Part shown: positions 59,608-64,000 of the stretch, piece by piece
Layout of the letters: the number at the start of each line of letters is the position of its first letter
Position numbering within the stretch: position 1 is the stretch's first letter
NCBI GenBank assembly: GCA_003049465.1
Contig: PYSS01000011.1
Span: 372,001 to 436,000 of the forward strand
DNA from: Magnaporthiopsis rhizophila
Taxonomy: Eukaryota; Ascomycota; Sordariomycetes; Magnaporthales; Magnaporthaceae
Direction: 5' to 3'
Length of the DNA: 64,000 bases
Notes under the pieces: model-generated
Seen by the model: the letters and a program-made list of their open reading frames with translations, nothing else
Told to the model about the DNA's origin: nothing
Database searches by the model: none
Program-made: the position numbers and the translations under genes

Positions 59608-62600
59608 TCAAAGCGGCATCAGGCCAAAATTGCCGCCGCTGGCCGAAGCCTTGGCTCGAGCCGTGGTGGCGGAACCCCCTGCCCGAGCGGCCGAGGCACC
59701 GCCGCTCTTGCCGGCGGCCGACCCGGCCGCTTTTTTGCTGAACGTCTTGCGCTTAGCGACGCCCCCGCCCGAGGAGCGACGTGCGTACGACTTCTTGCCG
59801 CCTTTCCAGCCGCCCGCGCTCTTTCCGCCGGCACCGGCGCCCGAGCCTGCGCCGCTGCGCGAGCGCGACTTGGTACGCGCGCCCGCCGCCTCCCCAGCCT
59901 GCTCGAACCTCTCGTTCCACTCGCGCCCCTCGCGCTCCGCGGCCGTCTCGGTGCCCCCTTGGCCGCCACCGAAATATTTCGACTGTTCAAAGCTGTCCTC
60001 TTCGTCGCCGTCGTCCTCCTCCGCCTCGTCCGAGAAGAAGCTCTCCTGCGCCGGCTTCTTTCCCTTTGTGGGTCGACGAGCCTGCGCCGCCGGCGGTGGC
60101 TGTTTCCGTTGGTGGCGGCCAGGACCGCCATGGTTGTCTCCGTCGTCTTCACCATCGCTGACAAGATCCACGACGTCATCGTCATTGCCGGCACCATTAG
60201 TGCCGGTGCCCATGGCGTTACGGTAGAAGTTGTGGTACTTGAGCAGGACGGGCAAGAGCTGGCCGCCGTACTTCTTGACGTTGTCTTGACTGATGCCGCT
60301 AATCAGACACATCTTGCTGAGTGATGTTGTCCATCTCATGGCCATTATGCGCAGCTGCTGCTCCGTGAAGAGCACTTTTCGTAGGCTATTGATGTTGCGG
60401 ATCCTCTCCTCTGCGAGCTTCGCCTCTTGCACGAACTGCTCCACAAAGTCTCCGTGGATCTCGTCTACCTCGAGTTCGCCGCCCCTGCTGCCTTGTGCAG
60501 GTTTGCGCATTTCGTCAAGAGTTCGCTGGCGCCCCTTGGTGGATGGGCGCATCGGCTCGAAGTAGTCGTCGTCGTCCTCTGAAGACACCACGAAACCGTC
60601 CTTGGCATATCCGTTTGCGTGGACCGGTCCAGCCGGGGCTGCATCCGAGTCTCCGTCATCCTCGACTTGCAGATATGCCCTGCCGCCGTTCTTCTTTCGG
60701 ACGTTTAGAATCGGTGACGACACGTTTGTTGAGGGCGGGAGCCTAGACTGCTCGCCGGCAGTACTCTTCTTGCTGCTCTTCTTGGGTAGCCCTTCGGCAT
60801 CCTGGTCTCCAGCAACGCGGCCAACCTTAGTGACTAGCTCAAGCTTCCGGGCGCCGCTTAGAAACTCGTGCGCTCTGGGACCCATCTGTGACAAGGCAAG
60901 TACCTCTGGGTTAGCGCACGCATAGAGGCCGTTGCAGGTACTCTTTTGGATCTTTTCCAAATTCGGCCGGCCGTGTATGAGACAACCCGACTCACCTGGC
61001 AGTACGTGGCAACCATGCCCCCCTTGATGGGTTTGTTGATCTCCTCCAATGCTTCTTCAGCGGTCAGTCGGTACAATATGTTAAGGACAACATGCTCTTT
61101 CAGGGGCTTGGCGGCGCCATAGTGTTCCGGACGCTCTTCGTTTTTCGCGGCACCCCTTCCGAGCAGAATGTCGGCGCACTGTTTCGGCGTCGTCTGTCTC
61201 CGTCCCTGGATCACCTGCAGGGCCGCAATGGCCGTTTCGGTGTGGTCGACAAGCTTAAACTGGCCACCGTTGCGACAGTTGTCACAGGTTTTGTTGCAGC
61301 TCGCGCGGTCAAACTTCTCCCCAAAGTATCGGAGGATGCCCTCACGGCGGCAGTCTCTTTTGTCTTCACAAAAGTCAACGACACGGTTGAGCATTTGACT
61401 TTGGCGGTCCTTTTGCTGCTGGTTGCCCTCGCCGTCGTTGATCATCTTGCGGAGGCTGTTGATGTCCCCGTAGCCGAAGTACAAGTAGCAGTGGGACTGG
61501 CCGCCGTCTCGACCGGCCCGACCTGTCTCTTGGTAGTAGCCTTCGAGGCTCTTGGGGAGAGTGTGGTGGACAACGAAGCGTACATCTGGCTTGTCAATGC
61601 CCATTCCGAAGGCGATGGTGGCCACTACTACTTTGATTTGGCCTCTCTGCCACTTCCTCTGCACATCCGTCTTCTCGTCGGTCTCCATCTTGGCGTGGTA
61701 GTGGTGGGCCGAGATTCCGGACTGGTCCCGGAGTTTCTTGGCAATGGCCTCGGCCGACTTGCGCGAGAGTGTGTACACAATGCCCGTTTCGCCCTCATGG
61801 TCCGACTGGATCAGGTCGGCGATGGTCTGCACTATGTTCTTTCCCTTGGTCCGGATGTCGTAGAAGAGGTTCGGGCGGTTGAAACTTTGGGAGAAGATTT
61901 CGCATTCGGGGATGCTGAGGTTGTGTTTGATGTCTACAATGACGTGAGGGGTTGCTGTTGCCGTCAGTGCCATGACGGGCACCTTGGGAAATCTCCGCCG
62001 AACCTCGCCGAGTGTCTTGTAGTCGGGCCGGAAGTCGTGCCCCCACTGGCTGACGCAGTGTGCTTCGTCAATGACGATCCTGGCAAGCTTGTTGTTCCCG
62101 TACACCTTGTCCAGAGCATTCAGGAACGCCTGGCTCTTGCCAATCATCTCGGGCGTCACGTAGAGGAGTCGGACCATGTTCTCCGGATTCCTGCTGCTCC
62201 GAAGCGCGTCCAAGATCATGTCCCGCTGGGCTTTGTCCACATCGCCGCTGTACTGTCGCGCGACGATGTGCAGGGCCTTGAGGTGATCGATCTGGTCCTG
62301 CATCAGACTTAGCAACGGAGACACAACAATAGTCACTCCGCGCGTCTTGCCCGTGTCGATGACGGCAGGCAGCTGGTAACAGAGCGACTTGCCGCCGCCC
62401 GTCGGCATCAGCACGAAAGCATCCTTCCCACTAAGCGTAGCGTTGATGGCCTCCAGCTGGTTGTGCCGGAAGCCAGACATGCGGAAGTGATCTTTCAGGG
62501 CCCTCCGCACGTCGTTGGACCACGGGTGCTTCATCAGATCGCGGGATATGGACGACTTGGGCGCGGAATCCACCTTTTTGTCCTTCCTTGTTGGCTCCGT

Positions 62601-63998
62601 CCTCGACCTTGGCACGATTCTGGTGTTGCCCGACGTTTCCAAGAGCGCCGACCGCGAGGTCTGAGTCGACAATGAAGGCCTCCTTGAAGATTCACGCTCG
62701 AGCGATTCCGCGAACTGGACCATACTGTCTTCGTCGTCGCTGAAGTAATCGACTTCTTCGCCGGCCCAACGACCAGCAGGCCTCGAGCCAGCCGCAGGGC
62801 GAACGGGGGGTGGGGGGGCCTGAGGTTGTGGTCGTCGGGGCAAAGGTGGATTGTCACACAACTCCATCATGTCGTCGTCGTCATCGTCAAGTAGCTCGTC
62901 AAAGAAAGCGACTCCAGGGGTCGCTGACTTTGTTGCAGGCGCTCGATTTCCCGGTTCCCTATTTTGAGGCCTTGGCTCCCGCGGAAAGGGTGGCGGCTGC
63001 GGAGCCAGGATGCCGTCACCGTATTCCTCCATGCGGCTGAAAACCGGTGGCCCCTTCGTCGGAACCTGCGTTTGGTGGATGACCTGCGGCGCATTGTCCG
63101 TATTAACGGACGTCAACATGCTGGCTTGCCTTGACATCTGTGAAACGGCCGAATGGGGTGGCGACTGGGTGCCAAAGACGACATGGTGCGGCGCACTACT
63201 AGGCTCAACCGGCTCGCCAACGTCCTCGAACAGTTCAAGATTGTTCATGCCAGCTGCCACCAGCAGGTGCCGCAGACCCTGCTCCTTCTCCTGGAGCTGG
63301 TGGCTTATCTCGGCGGCAGCATCCTCGTCCTCGGGTGAATCCATCCCATTCTCGAACGCCTCCACCAGCCTCTTGACCAGGGCATTCTTGCGATCCGCCA
63401 AGGCCTTGTAGGTTTCATATTCGGCGCCGAGGGTATCGAGAGTCTTCTGCTGTTCTGAGAGCCGCTTCCGGTTCTCCTTGACCTGCTCTTTTCGGTCCCT
63501 CGGCCAGTTCTCGCTGATGGCCCGCATGTAATCGGCAGACAGCTTTTTCATCTCCGTCTGGATTTCCCGGCGCTTTCTCCCTATCACGGCGGGATTTCTG
63601 AGAAACAGATCCATAATCAGGGTGCTGCCATCCGAGTCCGAGCTGTGTGCAACAGGCTTCTCCGGCTCGGCATCTTCCACCCGAGACGCGGGTGAGACCT
63701 CTCTCGGCCGCTTCCTAGACGGAGTTTCCGTCTGAGAAGGCCGATCTTCGGCAGCATGAGCATTGAGGTCATGAGCGCGCTGCGTGCTTTCCTCGTCCTC
63801 GTGATGAGACTGAGACCCGGACATGCAGGAGAAGAAGGAAATATGCTCTGTCTGAGGCGTGAGAAATTCGTCTTCAGAGTCCTGTATAACGGCACTGTCC
63901 CTGGGCTTCCTGCTCTTCTTCCGACTTGGCCCTGGAGTGCTGTGCGGCTCCTCCGCAGAGACATCTTCCACCGCTCCCCTGGTGCTTGGGCGCCTAGG
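59608..63998 (-). CDS. RecQ family DNA helicase (Sgs1/BLM/QDE-3 type), 5' end outside window
   Basis: ATP-dependent 3'-5' DNA helicase acting in recombination and replication-fork repair. Two exons are visible, 60996-63998 and 59608-60885. The 110-nt intron has a GTGAGT donor and a GCTAAC branch site. 1426 residues lie in the window and the frame is open to the right edge with no convincing start, so the protein continues beyond it. Motifs in order: GFRHNQLEAINATL (Q-motif), MPTGGGKSLCYQLPA (Walker A, near 62390), DEAHCVSQWGHDFRPDY (near 62060), ALTATAT, NRPNLFYDIR, IAFGMGIDKPDVRFV, QETGRAGRDG, then the RQC zinc cysteines (CREGILRYF, CNKTCDNC). An HRDC-like segment (QQLRIMAMRW to LLPVLLKYH) lies at about 60230-60370. 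The final 200 residues are acidic, then basic and Gly/Ala/Ser/Lys-rich. An acidic N-terminal region holds a probable coiled coil near 63400-63560. Confidence 0.95.
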
Positions 63999-64000
63999 TG

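Noticed and set aside
61092..62312. 406-codon plus-strand open frame inside RecQ
   Set aside because: It is exactly antisense to the conserved helicase domain and has no recognisable motifs.
1..64000. CRISPR array, prophage, bacterial operon or secondary-metabolite cluster
   Set aside because: There are no direct-repeat/spacer arrays, no phage genes and no polyketide, peptide or terpene synthase genes. All genes are spliced or monocistronic eukaryotic genes.

Overview
This window is nuclear DNA from a filamentous ascomycete, most likely a Sordariomycete. The genes carry short introns with GTRNGT donors and internal CTAAC-type branch sites. Coding sequence is GC-rich, intergenic DNA is long and pyrimidine-rich with TACCTAGGTA-type motifs, and the protein set is typical of filamentous fungi: a Kar9 homologue, an N-terminal Zn2Cys6 regulator, a class I cAMP phosphodiesterase and a QDE-3/Sgs1-type RecQ helicase. 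Two runs of N inside poly-T tracts (14264 and 18125-18173) mark it as a draft assembly. Exon boundaries below were worked out by hand from reading frame, splice signals and phase. I could not run any searches.

Layout. 0.5-5.7 kb: a UBP12/USP15-type deubiquitinase (+, six exons). 5.7-10.7 kb: no supported gene; the last 1.5 kb is a pyrimidine-rich leader for the class I cyclic-nucleotide phosphodiesterase (+, 10.7-13.8 kb). 15.7-17.3 kb: vacuolar carboxypeptidase Y (-), divergent from SDO1/SBDS (+, 18.6-19.5 kb), which converges on ribosomal protein uS13/RPS18 (-, four exons including a 17-nt one). A tRNA-Cys(GCA) lies at 21.3 kb and a nucleoside hydrolase (+) at 22.7-24.3 kb. About 8.4 kb with no supported gene then precedes a Zn2Cys6 transcription factor (+, 32.7-34.3 kb). 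A small DUF202 membrane protein (-) and a V-ATPase Vo subunit f / RNase kappa-like protein (+) form a divergent pair at 36-38.3 kb. 38.8-44.4 kb holds a 1774-residue ankyrin protein (-) with a nucleotidyltransferase-like N-terminal region. 45.6-48.1 kb holds a broken cysteinyl-tRNA synthetase copy (+). A 622-residue protein of unknown function (-) lies at 50.3-52.2 kb, a Kar9 homologue (+) at 54.8-58.5 kb, and a RecQ helicase (-) runs off the right edge.

The genes are ordinary monocistronic fungal genes, not a cluster. Possible functional links are SDO1 with RPS18 (ribosome biogenesis, convergent neighbours) and the DUF202/Vo-f pair, which shares a 0.5-kb promoter and may share a vacuolar location. 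The most unusual items are the nucleotidyltransferase-like/ankyrin protein and the CysRS-like pseudogene, which has three nonsense codons (one at the zinc-binding Cys codon) and three single-base frameshifts.
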